Source: JALHMI01 sp964598535 (GTDB lineage Bacteria > Planctomycetota > Planctomycetia > Pirellulales > PALSA-1355). Taken from it: a stretch of DNA of 64,000 nt. The stretch spans positions 1 to 64,000 of the forward strand of contig CAZRCI010000014.1 of the NCBI GenBank assembly GCA_964598535.1, given 5' to 3'. The notes under the pieces were generated by a model that saw nothing but the letters and a program-made list of their open reading frames with translations, did no database searches and had not been told where the DNA came from. Below, in pieces: positions 46,608 to 55,232 of the stretch. The position numbers and the translations under genes were made by a program. Positions within the stretch are counted from its first letter, which is position 1; every line of letters starts with the position of its first letter.

Positions 46608-47020
46608 TAGGAGCGTCTCCGGAGCGCGTGCTTAAAAACGTTGAAAGGTCGTAAGTACCGCAAGGCATTACGATTATGCGCGTCAAAAAGCCGTCGGCAC
46701 GGCACAAAATGCTCAACACTCTGACGCTATTTGTAAATGTAGCGGTGTCCAGAAACCTGTCAACTTTTTGCAACTCTTTAGCCAACCGTTACTTGTGGCG
46801 TTTCTGGGGGGACTCCGGGGGAATCTTGGAATATCCAGAGGGGCCGGAACCAAAGCGACAGCGCTCTCGTTCGGACTTTTTGGAAAGCAGAGGTATTCGG
46901 TTGATACGGCCATTTTTTGTGCATAGAAATTACTGTTTTTGGGTATTGAAAAATGGGCGTCCGGTCGAACATAATATCGCTTTCACTTTCCGATAGGAAG
47001 TTGCCGAACCCCCGTTGAGC
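46608..47020. other. Long AT-richer leader region before the NRAMP gene
   Basis: This 413-bp divergent region is visibly richer in A/T runs than its surroundings. It must serve the GNAT gene to the left and the NRAMP gene to the right. One good promoter match is listed separately. No known manganese or other riboswitch pattern was recognised, and no gene is supported. Confidence 0.5.
46946..46975 (+). promoter_or_regulatory. Predicted promoter of the NRAMP/UspA operon
   Basis: TTGAAA (46946-46951) and CATAAT (46970-46975) are 18 bp apart and match sigma-70-type boxes well. They lie 45 bp upstream of the start codon at 47021, giving a short leader. Confidence 0.4.
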
Positions 47021-48391
47021 ATGAAGCCCGAAGCGCAGCCGCCGAATTCCTCTTCCGCAAATGAGCCGCCAGACCCCGGCTGGCGCCAGGCCGCTCGGAG
47101 TCCATCGCTTCCGGAAGTCTACGCGTCGGTTCCGGTGGGGCATTCCGTCTGGCGCAAGATGTGGGCCTTCTCTGGGCCGGGGCTGATGGTCGCCGTTGGC
47201 TATATGGATCCCGGCAACTGGGCAACCGATTTGGCCGGTGGCGCGCAATTCGGCTACACGCTGTTGTCGGTGGTCCTGATCTCCAATTTCATGGCCATTC
47301 TGCTGCAGCATCTGTCGTTGAAGCTGGGAATCGTCACCGGGCGCGACCTCGCTCAGGCATGCCGGGATCACTATTCGAAGCCCGTCGGTTTCTTTCTCTG
47401 GGTGATTTGCGAGATTGCCATCGCGGCCTGCGATTTGGCGGAGGTGATCGGTTCGGCGATCGCCTTGAACCTGCTGTTCAACATTCCCATCATCGTGGGC
47501 GTCGTGCTCACGGCGCTCGATGTGTTCATCGTGCTGTTTCTGCAACACAAGGGATTTCGCTACATCGAGGCGCTCGTCGCGAGCCTGATTTTCCTGATCG
47601 GCGGATGCTTCGCCTACGAGATCGCCATTTCGCAGCCGGCCATCGGGCCGATGCTCTTGGGGTTGATTCCCCGGACCGAAGTTGTGACGAACCCCGCCAT
47701 GTTGTACGTCGCGATCGGCATCCTGGGCGCCACCGTGATGCCTCATAATCTTTATCTGCATTCGAGTATCGTCCAGACACGGGCTTACGAAAAGAACGAC
47801 AAGGGCCGTGGCATGGCGATTCGTTATGCCACGATCGATTCCACGGTTTCGCTGCTCTTCGCGTTCTTCATCAATGCGGCCATCCTGGTCGTCAGCGCCG
47901 CGGCGTTCCACGGCACGGAGCATCAGGACGTCGCCGATATCTCGGATGCCTATAAGTTGCTCGCCCCGGTGCTCGGCACCCAACTCGCCAGCACGGCGTT
48001 TGCCGTGGCGCTTTTGGCATCGGGACAGAATTCAACGCTCACGGGCACCATGGCAGGACAGATCGTCATGGAGGGCTTTCTTGAACTGCGGCTCCGCCCC
48101 TGGGTGCGCCGCCTGCTCACACGCTTGGTGGCCATCGTACCGGCCGTGATCGTCGCTTCGATCTATGGCGAACGCGGCGTGGGCCAACTGCTTGTGCTCA
48201 GCCAGGTCGTTCTGTCGATGCAGCTCAGTTTTGCCGTGGTGCCGCTGGTACAGTTCACCAGCGAGCGCAAAAAGATGGGGCGATTCGCCAATCATCCGCT
48301 GCTGGCGATCTTGGCTTGGATTGTCACCGCGATCATCATTGCGTTGAACCTGTACCTGCTCTACGCTGAGTTTCTTGGCGGCTCCTCCTGA
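47021..48391 (+). CDS. mntH: NRAMP-family divalent metal transporter (MntH-like)
   Basis: A 456-residue membrane protein with about 11 helices. The metal-binding motif in TM1 is GYMDPGNWATD and the TM6 motif is GATVMPHNLYLHS; Asp, Asn and Met together favour Mn2+ or Fe2+ uptake driven by protons. The N-terminal 35 residues are a hydrophilic, Pro/Ser-rich tail. ATG 47021 was taken over a TTG two codons earlier. It is followed 17 bp later by a universal stress protein gene, so the two are co-transcribed. No MntR or Fur gene is adjacent. Confidence 0.93.
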   Translation: MKPEAQPPNSSSANEPPDPGWRQAARSPSLPEVYASVPVGHSVWRKMWAFSGPGLMVAVGYMDPGNWATDLAGGAQFGYTLLSVVLISNFMAILLQHLSLKLGIVTGRDLAQACRDHYSKPVGFFLWVICEIAIAACDLAEVIGSAIALNLLFNIPIIVGVVLTALDVFIVLFLQHKGFRYIEALVASLIFLIGGCFAYEIAISQPAIGPMLLGLIPRTEVVTNPAMLYVAIGILGATVMPHNLYLHSSIVQTRAYEKNDKGRGMAIRYATIDSTVSLLFAFFINAAILVVSAAAFHGTEHQDVADISDAYKLLAPVLGTQLASTAFAVALLASGQNSTLTGTMAGQIVMEGFLELRLRPWVRRLLTRLVAIVPAVIVASIYGERGVGQLLVLSQVVLSMQLSFAVVPLVQFTSERKKMGRFANHPLLAILAWIVTAIIIALNLYLLYAEFLGGSS

Positions 48392-48408
48392 TTGCTTGGG
48401 GCTCTCTC

Positions 48409-48849
48409 GTGTACAAGCATATTCTCGTCCCGCTTGATAATTCGCCGACGGACGTGGCCATCCTGGAGCACATTCGGCCGCTTGCTCGGCTGACCGGAGC
48501 CCGGCTTACCTTGGTTCACGTGGCCGATGGATTCATGGCGCGCAACCAGGAAAACCTGGGGCTGGCCGAGTCGGAGGAAATGCGTCTCGACCAGGCTTAC
48601 CTCGACCAATGCCAGCAACAGCTTGCGGCCGAAGGCTTCGACGTGACGGCGCATCTGGCGTGCGGAGAGCCAAGCGCGCAGATCGTCGAGATCGCCGCGC
48701 GCGTAGGGTGTGACCTGATCGCGATGAGCACTCACGGACATCGGTTGTTCAGCGATCTACTGCTGGGCAGCGTCGCTTCCGAAGTTCGTCACAAGACAGA
48801 CATTCCAGTGCTCTTGGTCCGGGCGAAACCCAAGAACGCCGGCTCGTGA
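48409..48849 (+). CDS. Universal stress protein (UspA family)
   Basis: A 146-residue protein from GTG 48409, beginning YKHILVPLDNSP. The C-terminal STHGHRLFSDLLLGSVASEV matches the ATP-binding loop of UspA proteins of the MJ0577 group, and PVLLVR ends the domain. It probably binds ATP in the cytoplasm. Co-transcription with the NRAMP gene suggests a link to metal or oxidative stress. It may also modulate the transporter, since Usp proteins often accompany transporters. Confidence 0.9.
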   Translation: MYKHILVPLDNSPTDVAILEHIRPLARLTGARLTLVHVADGFMARNQENLGLAESEEMRLDQAYLDQCQQQLAAEGFDVTAHLACGEPSAQIVEIAARVGCDLIAMSTHGHRLFSDLLLGSVASEVRHKTDIPVLLVRAKPKNAGS

Positions 48850-48855
48850 ACGCGT

Positions 48856-48879
48856 GCCGCGGCGTCAGACGCGGCGTTT
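48856..48879 (+). terminator. Weak candidate terminator after the UspA gene
   Basis: GCCGCG (48856-48861) and CGCGGC (48870-48875) can pair around an 8-base loop, followed by GTTTC. It lies 6 bp after the UspA stop and before the convergent gene ending at 48898. The stem is short and the T-tract poor. Confidence 0.3.
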
Positions 48880-48897
48880 CCGAATTCCCCGACAAGG

Positions 48898-49938
48898 CTA
48901 CTTTACGATGTTCAGCAGCGTTGGCTCTTGCGCTTTGAAATTGCGCTCACTGGAGAGGATCGTCAGTGTTCCTTCCTGAACGCTCACGCCGCCCGCGAAG
49001 CGAAAGTGATTGTCGCCCGCCAGCCGTATTTGCTTGCGAGCCAGCTTGCGCAATGCACGTTTTGGGCCGCGCGTAAGATCGAGCTCAAACAAATCGATGT
49101 TATCTCGGCCCGCGGCCGGCGTGTCGAATCCGAGGAGAAAAAAGCCCCCGCCGGCATCCGACAACAGGTTGATGGCCTGGTAGGCGCCCCGGTTGGCGTC
49201 CGGCCGCCAGTCGTCGGTCGAGGCCGCCGCGGCTTGCCATTGCAGCACGTGCTTGAAGCGGCACTCGGGCGCCGCCAAGGATTTGCCGCTCGAAGCGTAA
49301 AAATCGATCGCCTGGCAATCCCAGTTACCTACGGCAACCAAGAAGTCCTTCTCGCGCTCGAGAATGCCCACTGCTCCGGCGGTCGCTTGTTTGGCAATCT
49401 CGCTCGAGCGTTCGATGGTCAGGTGCGCAAGTTGCACGAGTTGTTCCGGATCGGCGGTCTCCCAGAATTGAACCTGCGAACGTTTTTTCTCCTGATTGTC
49501 TTCGACGCCAATGGCTGCGATCGTACCAGAAAGTTGAAATCCTCCGGCATGGCGGAGCGGCGGTGATTGGCCATCCGTGGGCAATGGGTGCACGTGCCGC
49601 AACGTACCGCCTGAAGGGGACTCCGCGGCGTTGAGATTGGCAAATGTGACAATCGCCAGATACCCAGTCGTCAGCGAATCATGGGAGAGTATCACAAGCT
49701 GGCGCTGCCGGTCGGCGTCGTAACGCGTCTGAATTCCTTGCAAGTGCCCCCCGCGCGGCAATTGCATGCGACCGCGATCGAACACGAGCGTCTTGCCGTG
49801 CCCGCCGAGTGTGGCGAATGCCTGGGGCACGCTCGTCAGCGTGTGGCCATCGTCGGCGACGGCCAGATCCGCAACAGCGGACAGTGCCACGCTTAAGCAG
49901 GCGAAGATGAGCGTCACGCGTGTCGATCGAGGGCGCAT
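48898..49938 (-). CDS. Secreted protein of unknown function
   Basis: A 346-residue protein with a signal peptide (VTLIFACLSVALSAVADLAVA) and GGAAG-like sequence before ATG 49938. The rest is beta-rich with repeated W/F-containing strands (VQFWETADPEQLVQLAHL, VAVGNWDCQAIDFYAS, FFLLGFDTPAAGRDNIDLFEL), which suggests a propeller-like fold. No catalytic motif is recognised. It starts 14 bp after the endonuclease IV stop and is probably in the same transcript, though a functional link is not obvious. Confidence 0.65.
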   Translation of the reverse strand: MRPRSTRVTLIFACLSVALSAVADLAVADDGHTLTSVPQAFATLGGHGKTLVFDRGRMQLPRGGHLQGIQTRYDADRQRQLVILSHDSLTTGYLAIVTFANLNAAESPSGGTLRHVHPLPTDGQSPPLRHAGGFQLSGTIAAIGVEDNQEKKRSQVQFWETADPEQLVQLAHLTIERSSEIAKQATAGAVGILEREKDFLVAVGNWDCQAIDFYASSGKSLAAPECRFKHVLQWQAAAASTDDWRPDANRGAYQAINLLSDAGGGFFLLGFDTPAAGRDNIDLFELDLTRGPKRALRKLARKQIRLAGDNHFRFAGGVSVQEGTLTILSSERNFKAQEPTLLNIVK

Positions 49939-49952
49939 GTCGACGCTTCCGT

Positions 49953-50900
49953 TCAGTTTTCATCTTTTCCGCGGCGCCGCGCGGCCGGCTTCGCAAACAG
50001 TCCGCGCAGCGTGCGCAGGTTGACGACATCCATCTCTTCGCCGTTTTCTTTTTCCTTGGCGGTTTCCAGGTACATGGGAACCTTGGCAAACCGAGGGTCA
50101 TTCAACAGCATGCGGAACGGTTCGAGCCCGAGCGTGCCCCGGCCAATGTGCTCGTGGCGGTCCACGCGCGATCCGAGCCCCTGTTTGCTGTCGTTCAGAT
50201 GGACCGCCTTGACGCGTGTCAAGCCCACGATTCGGTCCAGCTCGGCCAGGGTCGCCTCGTACTCGTCCTTGGTTGAAAGCGAATATCCCGCCGCAAAGAG
50301 ATGGCACGTGTCGATGCACACACCCACGCGTTGCGCGGCGGCGACTTTTGCCAGCAGGGTACCCAGGTGCTCGAATCGCCAGCCCAGGTTCGTGCCTTGA
50401 CCGGCCGTATTCTCGAGCAGGACTTCCGAGCGAATACCTGCCGTGCGCTGGTGAACGCGATCCAGAGCCTCGGCGATCCGGTCCAGCCCTTCGTCCTCGC
50501 TGCTGACCGTGTACGAGCCCGGATGCGTGACGACATACGGTATTCCCAGCATGTCGGCTCGCAGCAATTCTTGTTCAAAGGCCTCGATCGACTTTTGCCA
50601 AAGGGCTTCGTCGGGACTGGCCAGATTGATGAGGTAGGAATCGTGGGAGAGCGGATGGCTGACGCCGGTTTGGGCGAGCGCTTCTTGAAAGCTCGCCGCG
50701 TCATCTTCGGTAAGCGTCTTTCGCTGCCGCGCGTCGCCGGCCTGGGCGCTGCTGCCAGGCCGGGGGACGGTCGGCGCCTGAGCCAGTTGCCGCGGTGGCG
50801 CCGTGAAGATCTGCACGCAGTCGCAGCCCGCGGCGTGAGCCCGCTCGACGGCTTTGTAAAAACCGCCGGTGATCGACATATGGGCGCCAAGTGGAGGCAT
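49953..50900 (-). CDS. nfo: Endonuclease IV (AP endonuclease, Nfo family)
   Basis: A 315-residue TIM-barrel repair nuclease that cuts at abasic sites with three zinc ions. The metal-ligand blocks are present: GAHMSITGG at the start, VTHPGSY, LLENTAGQGTNLG, CIDTCHLFAAGY, KAVHLNDSK and GSRVDRHEHIGRG. ATG 50900 was chosen with GGGAAA upstream; a TTG at 50912 would add four residues. The tail is Lys/Arg-rich. It is encoded just downstream of a tandem-repeat array. With mutM nearby, base-excision repair is well represented in the window. Confidence 0.95.
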   Translation of the reverse strand: MPPLGAHMSITGGFYKAVERAHAAGCDCVQIFTAPPRQLAQAPTVPRPGSSAQAGDARQRKTLTEDDAASFQEALAQTGVSHPLSHDSYLINLASPDEALWQKSIEAFEQELLRADMLGIPYVVTHPGSYTVSSEDEGLDRIAEALDRVHQRTAGIRSEVLLENTAGQGTNLGWRFEHLGTLLAKVAAAQRVGVCIDTCHLFAAGYSLSTKDEYEATLAELDRIVGLTRVKAVHLNDSKQGLGSRVDRHEHIGRGTLGLEPFRMLLNDPRFAKVPMYLETAKEKENGEEMDVVNLRTLRGLFAKPAARRRGKDEN

Positions 50901-50937
50901 CGCTTTTCCCAACCGGATCCCGCACCCGCGGTGTGTC

Positions 50938-51001
50938 GCGCGGCTACGTTGTTGCGCGGCTACGTTGTTGCGCGGCTACGTTGTTGCGCGGCTACGTTGT
51001 T
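50938..51001. repeat. Tandem repeat, four perfect 16-bp copies
   Basis: The unit GCGCGGCTACGTTGTT occurs four times without a gap or change (50938, 50954, 50970, 50986). The array lies between nfo and the upstream membrane-protein gene. The last copy contains the TAG stop codon of that gene (50992-50994). The perfect identity suggests recent expansion. Confidence 0.95.
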
Positions 51002-51375
51002 GGCGCCGCTGCCCGGCGCTTACGCGCTGCGATAAACGAACCGATGCAGGTGATTACGAACGCCAGGCAAATGACAGCCATCAGCAGCACCAAGCGCGGC
51101 GCGCGGTTGACGGTAACGTCGTCGGAAATGGCGTTCCCCAGCTTCGGCAGTCCACGGCCGGCGGCGGCAATGAATCCCAGCAGGCCAATCGCCGCGGCCG
51201 CGTGCATCGCGTGCTTGAGCCATTTAAAGGCCAGCAGTCCGCAAACCACGAGTCCGACGCCAAAAAACGCGGGAATCAGGGCCGTCATGCTTTGCTTGTC
51301 AGGATCCGAGCCAAGATAGCCCCAGAATCCCAAGACACACAGCACGGTTCCAAAAGCCAAGGTTATCGCCGGCAT
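50992..51375 (-). CDS. Small membrane protein, four predicted helices
   Basis: A 127-residue hydrophobic protein. Four membrane segments can be seen, near residues 3-21, 31-49, 56-73 and 93-115, ending in the basic tail AARKRRAAAPTT. I recognise no family. The stop codon lies inside a 16-bp tandem repeat, so repeat changes could alter the C-terminal tail. It is co-directional with nfo, with 91 bp between the stop and the nfo start. Confidence 0.6.
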   Translation of the reverse strand: MPAITLAFGTVLCVLGFWGYLGSDPDKQSMTALIPAFFGVGLVVCGLLAFKWLKHAMHAAAAIGLLGFIAAAGRGLPKLGNAISDDVTVNRAPRLVLLMAVICLAFVITCIGSFIAARKRRAAAPTT

Positions 51376-51773
51376 GGCTCGAAAGTTCCTTTATGATTGG
51401 GCTGGAAGTCCGCCTTGTGCTTTTTCACGGCTTGATTTCTGGCGTCTCGTACGCGGTTCTCCCCCCAGATCCCGCGCGATGATTGGGGGCAGATCGCGCG
51501 GCGCCGTGCCAAGAGAGAAGCTTCCAAGCAGCACCAGAATTCGGTCGAGTCCTCACACTACCGTTCGTACCGCGGACTGTCGAGGGCGATTGCCTGCCCG
51601 CTCCACGGATGGGGCTCCGCGGGAAGGGCAGAACGCGTTGACTTCGCGGCCCCAGCGGCTAGGCTGATGGCTCGCCCTGGCCGTCCCCCTTAGGCTTAGG
51701 GGACGCTCGCCCGAAATCATCGCGAGCGTCGGCCACCCAAAACGCTCCCCTCGGTACTTTCCGCGACGATCCC
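51376..51773. other. Divergent intergenic region before the glucose dehydrogenase gene
   Basis: This 398-bp stretch has no supported gene. It separates the minus-strand membrane-protein gene from the plus-strand dehydrogenase and should hold promoters for both. I see no clear operator or hairpin. Confidence 0.45.
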
Positions 51774-52877
51774 ATGAAAGCTGTTGCCGTCACGCCAGGT
51801 AAGCCCAATAGCGTCCATCTAGCGGAGCTTCCGAAGCCCTGCGTGGACGATATTCCCGGCGGACGCGGCGTGCTTGTCCGTGTTTTGAAGGTTGGCGTCG
51901 ACGCCACGGATCGCGAAATCAACGAGGCCAAATACGGCGCAGCGCCGCCAGGCTACGACTTTCTCGTGCTCGGACACGAGTCGTTCGGCATGGTCGAAGC
52001 CGTCGGCAAGAACGTGCGCAATCTTAAGCCCGGCGACTATGTCACGGCCACCGTTCGACGGCCGGGCGGGTCGATCTACGATCAGATCGGCACCTCGGAC
52101 ATGACCAGCGAAGAAACCTACTACGAGCGCGGCATCAACCTGCTGCACGGCTTCTTGACGGAATACTACGTCGACGATGCCGAATTCATCGTTCGCATGC
52201 CCGAGGGATTGAAGCATCTTCATGTGCTGGCCGAGCCCATGAGCTGCGCGACCAAGGCCGTGCAGCAAGCCTATGAAGTTCAACGCCGGCTGCGCGTCTG
52301 GCGACCCCAGGTGGCCTACGTCATGGGCGCCGGACAGATCGGTTTGCTCACGACGCTCGTCCTGCGGCTTCGCGGGCTAGAGGTCTTCACGCTCGCCCGC
52401 GGCGAAGGGCCTTCGCTCAAGTCGGAAATTGTCGAGGCGCTGGGCGCCCACTACATCAGCACGCGCCACACGCCGCTCGAGTCGATGCCCGACAACGTCG
52501 GCAAGGCCGACCTGATTATCGACGCCACGGGCAGCAGCGCCATTGCTTTTGGCTGCATGCAGCTTCTGGGGCACAACGGCGTTCTCGTTTGGACCAGCGT
52601 CACCGGCGGCCGCCAGCACGTCGAGGTTCCCTCGGATAAGGTCAACCTCGACTGGGTGTTGGGGAACAAGCTGCTTCTCGGGTCGGTCAACGCCAATCGC
52701 GAGCACTTTGAAATGGGCATCAAGGATCTTGCGCTCGGCGAAGTGATGTATCCGGGCGTCGTGCGGCGCATCCTGACAACGCCAATCCGCGGGCTCGACA
52801 ATTATCAGCAGATGATGAACACCCTCGTCGAGGACGCCGAGGCCTTGAAGGTCTACGTCGAAGTGGCCGAGGGCTGA
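51774..52877 (+). CDS. Glucose 1-dehydrogenase, medium-chain (archaeal-type) family
   Basis: A 367-residue MDR-superfamily dehydrogenase with the glucose-dehydrogenase pattern VDATDREI (residues 42-49), GHESFG and the nucleotide motif GAGQIG. In Sulfolobus-type enzymes the first catalytic zinc ligand is Cys (CGTDREI); here it is Asp43, as in haloarchaeal glucose dehydrogenase. It would oxidise glucose or a related aldose with NAD(P)+. The protein shows the whole family length. It stands upstream of an exported EEP hydrolase gene with 67 bp between them. Confidence 0.82.
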   Translation: MKAVAVTPGKPNSVHLAELPKPCVDDIPGGRGVLVRVLKVGVDATDREINEAKYGAAPPGYDFLVLGHESFGMVEAVGKNVRNLKPGDYVTATVRRPGGSIYDQIGTSDMTSEETYYERGINLLHGFLTEYYVDDAEFIVRMPEGLKHLHVLAEPMSCATKAVQQAYEVQRRLRVWRPQVAYVMGAGQIGLLTTLVLRLRGLEVFTLARGEGPSLKSEIVEALGAHYISTRHTPLESMPDNVGKADLIIDATGSSAIAFGCMQLLGHNGVLVWTSVTGGRQHVEVPSDKVNLDWVLGNKLLLGSVNANREHFEMGIKDLALGEVMYPGVVRRILTTPIRGLDNYQQMMNTLVEDAEALKVYVEVAEG

Positions 52878-52944
52878 TCGCGTGCGGCGCGCCTGGGTGT
52901 ACTTTTCGCCTGCCAATGCGGCTTTTCAACCGGAGATCATCCCT

Positions 52945-53808
52945 ATGCGATGGCACGTTGTCGCGACCTCGTTCGTTCTACTCTCGCTGGCCACCACTGG
53001 GATGGCTGCCGATCCGCTCCGGGTAATGACCTTCAACATCCGCTATGGAACCGCGAACGACGGGGAAAACGCCTGGCCCAAACGGCAGGACCTGGTCGCG
53101 GAAACGATCCAGAAATTCAACCCCGACCTGCTCGGCACGCAAGAAGTCCTGGCGTTCCAGGCGGATTTTCTAAGCCAACATCTCGCGGGCTACGAATTCG
53201 TCGGGGCCGGACGCGACGATGGCCAACGGGCCGGCGAAATGTCCGCCATCTGGTTTCGCCGCGCGCGATTCAAGATGCTCGACTCGGGAACCTTCTGGCT
53301 CAGCGAGACCCCGGGCAAAGTCGGCAGCAAAAGTTGGGACTCTTCTCTCCCCCGTATCGCCACGTGGGTGAAGTTGCGCGATCTCGCGGCGGCTCGCGAT
53401 GTCGTTTTTCTGAACACGCACTGGGATCATGTCGGCAACCGCGCTCGGGCCGAAGCCGGTAAGATCATTCACACCTGGATGGGTGAGAAAGCCGCTAACC
53501 TGCCGACCATCATCACGGGCGACTTCAACGCCAGTGAAGGTCATCCGGGGCTGGCCGCTCTGATGGCTAGCGACACCGATTCGCTCAAATTCTACGACGT
53601 CTACCGCCGCTTGTATCCCGAAGCGAGCGACGAGGAAGCATCCTTTGGCGGCTTTCGCGGTCAGACCAAGGGAAAGCGGATCGACTTTATCTTCGCGTCG
53701 CCAGCGTTCGTGCCCACCGAGGCCGCGATCGATCGCGCGAATCTCGACGGCCGCTACCCGTCCGATCATTACCCGGTCACCGCGGTGCTCGAGTACAAGA
53801 GCAAGTGA
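52945..53808 (+). CDS. Exported endonuclease/exonuclease/phosphatase-family hydrolase
   Basis: A 287-residue protein from ATG 52945, with GGAG 9 bp upstream and a signal peptide (VVATSFVLLSLATTGMAA). The EEP (DNase I-like) core is complete: MTFNIRYG, GTQEV, NTHWDHVG, TGDFNA and SDHYPV carry the metal-binding and catalytic residues. Members of this exported group are annotated as phosphatases, sphingomyelinases or nucleases, so the substrate is open. It converges with the alkyl-sulfatase-like gene with only 6 bp between the stops. Confidence 0.88.
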   Translation: MRWHVVATSFVLLSLATTGMAADPLRVMTFNIRYGTANDGENAWPKRQDLVAETIQKFNPDLLGTQEVLAFQADFLSQHLAGYEFVGAGRDDGQRAGEMSAIWFRRARFKMLDSGTFWLSETPGKVGSKSWDSSLPRIATWVKLRDLAAARDVVFLNTHWDHVGNRARAEAGKIIHTWMGEKAANLPTIITGDFNASEGHPGLAALMASDTDSLKFYDVYRRLYPEASDEEASFGGFRGQTKGKRIDFIFASPAFVPTEAAIDRANLDGRYPSDHYPVTAVLEYKSK

Positions 53809-53814
53809 CGTGGC

Positions 53815-55128
53815 TCACTTGGCCGCGGGTTCGTTTTGCGGCAAGATGGCGTCGAGTTGGGCCTGGGTCGTGCGAATGCCGTAGCCTAGCCAAGCGTGCT
53901 CCAATCCGTTGCGCGTCGCTTCTTGCAGTTTTGTCAGCGCAAAGATCTTGGCTTCCAACGCCTCGTGATTGGTCGGTTCGTGGGCCAGCGCCGCGTCGGC
54001 CAAGCGCAGGCCCAGCACGGCTTCGCCGGCCTCGGTTTTGTCCCGAGACTTGGCCGCGACCACGGACGCGCCGCCGGCCAGCGCCACGAGCTCGGCGTTG
54101 GCCACGGTCGGCGGGCTTGCGTACATGCTGGCCGGATTCAGGTCGAACCAACCGACATAGCCTTCGTAGATGCCGCGGACGCTCCAGGCGACTTTGCCGT
54201 AGTCCTCGCCAAGGTCGAGCTCCGCGGGCAGCGTCACCTCGCGCATCAGCGTGAAGACGTCCTTGCCGTCGTTCATTCCCTTGACGGTCGCATCGTGTAC
54301 GTATTGAATCGCGTCGCGATATTGGGTGACTCGCTCCGTGACGCGGCCGGCGCCTTGGATCGGGAGCCCGTGGCTCGGTAGCACCAGTTCCGGCTTGAGC
54401 GCCAGAACCTTGTCGAGCGAAGCGATGTACTCGAGCGGCCAGCGCGGCGAAGTTCCACGCAAGGTATAAATGTTCGGAAACGAATCGTAGAGATTGTCGC
54501 CGACGAAGGCCGCTTTGTATTCCGGAATCCAGACGGTCAGCGCATCGGGAGTTTCTCCCGGCGTGTGAAAGATCTCAAACTTCACCCCGCCAAGCTCGAA
54601 CTCGTATTTGTCGTCGAACGTGATCGTCGGTTCGACCTTCTGATTGGGCGCGTTGCCCAGCGCGGCGATCTTCGCCGGATCGAAATTGAATTGTGCCGCC
54701 CCGGTATGGTTCAGGTAGCCGCGGATGCGATCTTGATAGGCACGAAACGCGGGAAAGTTCCGTTGCGCAATAATCTGAGTGCCTTCCTGCTTCCATAGGT
54801 GGACTCCGCCCGTGTGGTCGGCGTGACCGTGAGTGAGAATGATGTATTTGACCGGGGCGCCGCTGATGGCTTTTAGCATCTCGTGATGCCGGCCGGACAT
54901 GCCGACTAGAGAGGTGTCGATCACCACGTTGCCCTCGTCGGTCAGGATGAGGAACGTGTTGCCAAAACCAACCCCTTGGTAAATCTGGTCGGTGATCTTG
55001 ATGGGTTCTTTAAGATCGCGCCCCGCTTGGGTGAAATCGACCACTTGAGCACCGCAGTCATTTGCGGCCAGTGCTCCAAGGCATCCAGCCGCCAGCAGCC
55101 AAATCAGAACAATTCTGAGCCCGGGCAT
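53815..55128 (-). CDS. Exported metallo-beta-lactamase protein, alkyl-sulfatase-like (SdsA/BDS1 type)
   Basis: A 437-residue protein starting at ATG 55128, with a signal peptide (IVLIWLLAAGCLGALA). The binuclear zinc motif is THGHADHTGG. The stretches HTPGETPDALTVWIPEY, GDNLYDSFPNIYTLRGT and RGIYEGYVGWFDLNPAS are the marks of class III alkyl sulfatases with their dimerisation domain. These enzymes cleave primary alkyl sulfates such as SDS. Compared with SdsA1 (about 650 residues) it seems to lack the C-terminal SCP2-like domain that recruits the substrate, so activity on short or other substrates is possible. Confidence 0.85.
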   Translation of the reverse strand: MPGLRIVLIWLLAAGCLGALAANDCGAQVVDFTQAGRDLKEPIKITDQIYQGVGFGNTFLILTDEGNVVIDTSLVGMSGRHHEMLKAISGAPVKYIILTHGHADHTGGVHLWKQEGTQIIAQRNFPAFRAYQDRIRGYLNHTGAAQFNFDPAKIAALGNAPNQKVEPTITFDDKYEFELGGVKFEIFHTPGETPDALTVWIPEYKAAFVGDNLYDSFPNIYTLRGTSPRWPLEYIASLDKVLALKPELVLPSHGLPIQGAGRVTERVTQYRDAIQYVHDATVKGMNDGKDVFTLMREVTLPAELDLGEDYGKVAWSVRGIYEGYVGWFDLNPASMYASPPTVANAELVALAGGASVVAAKSRDKTEAGEAVLGLRLADAALAHEPTNHEALEAKIFALTKLQEATRNGLEHAWLGYGIRTTQAQLDAILPQNEPAAK

Positions 55129-55232
55129 GTTGCACTCCGATTCGCGGTCGTAAGATAGGGCCTTGCGGCAGATTCCTTCACTGCCGTTGTCGGCTTCCGT
55201 CCGTTTCACTATACCACCAGCGACCAGCCCTC

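Noticed and set aside
50938..51001. CRISPR array
   Set aside because: The copies are directly joined without spacers, so this is a simple tandem repeat.
50869..51396. Plus-strand frames over the 16-bp repeats giving repeated RLRCCAATLL-like peptides
   Set aside because: The periodic peptide is only a product of the DNA repeat; frames overlap nfo and the membrane-protein gene on the other strand.
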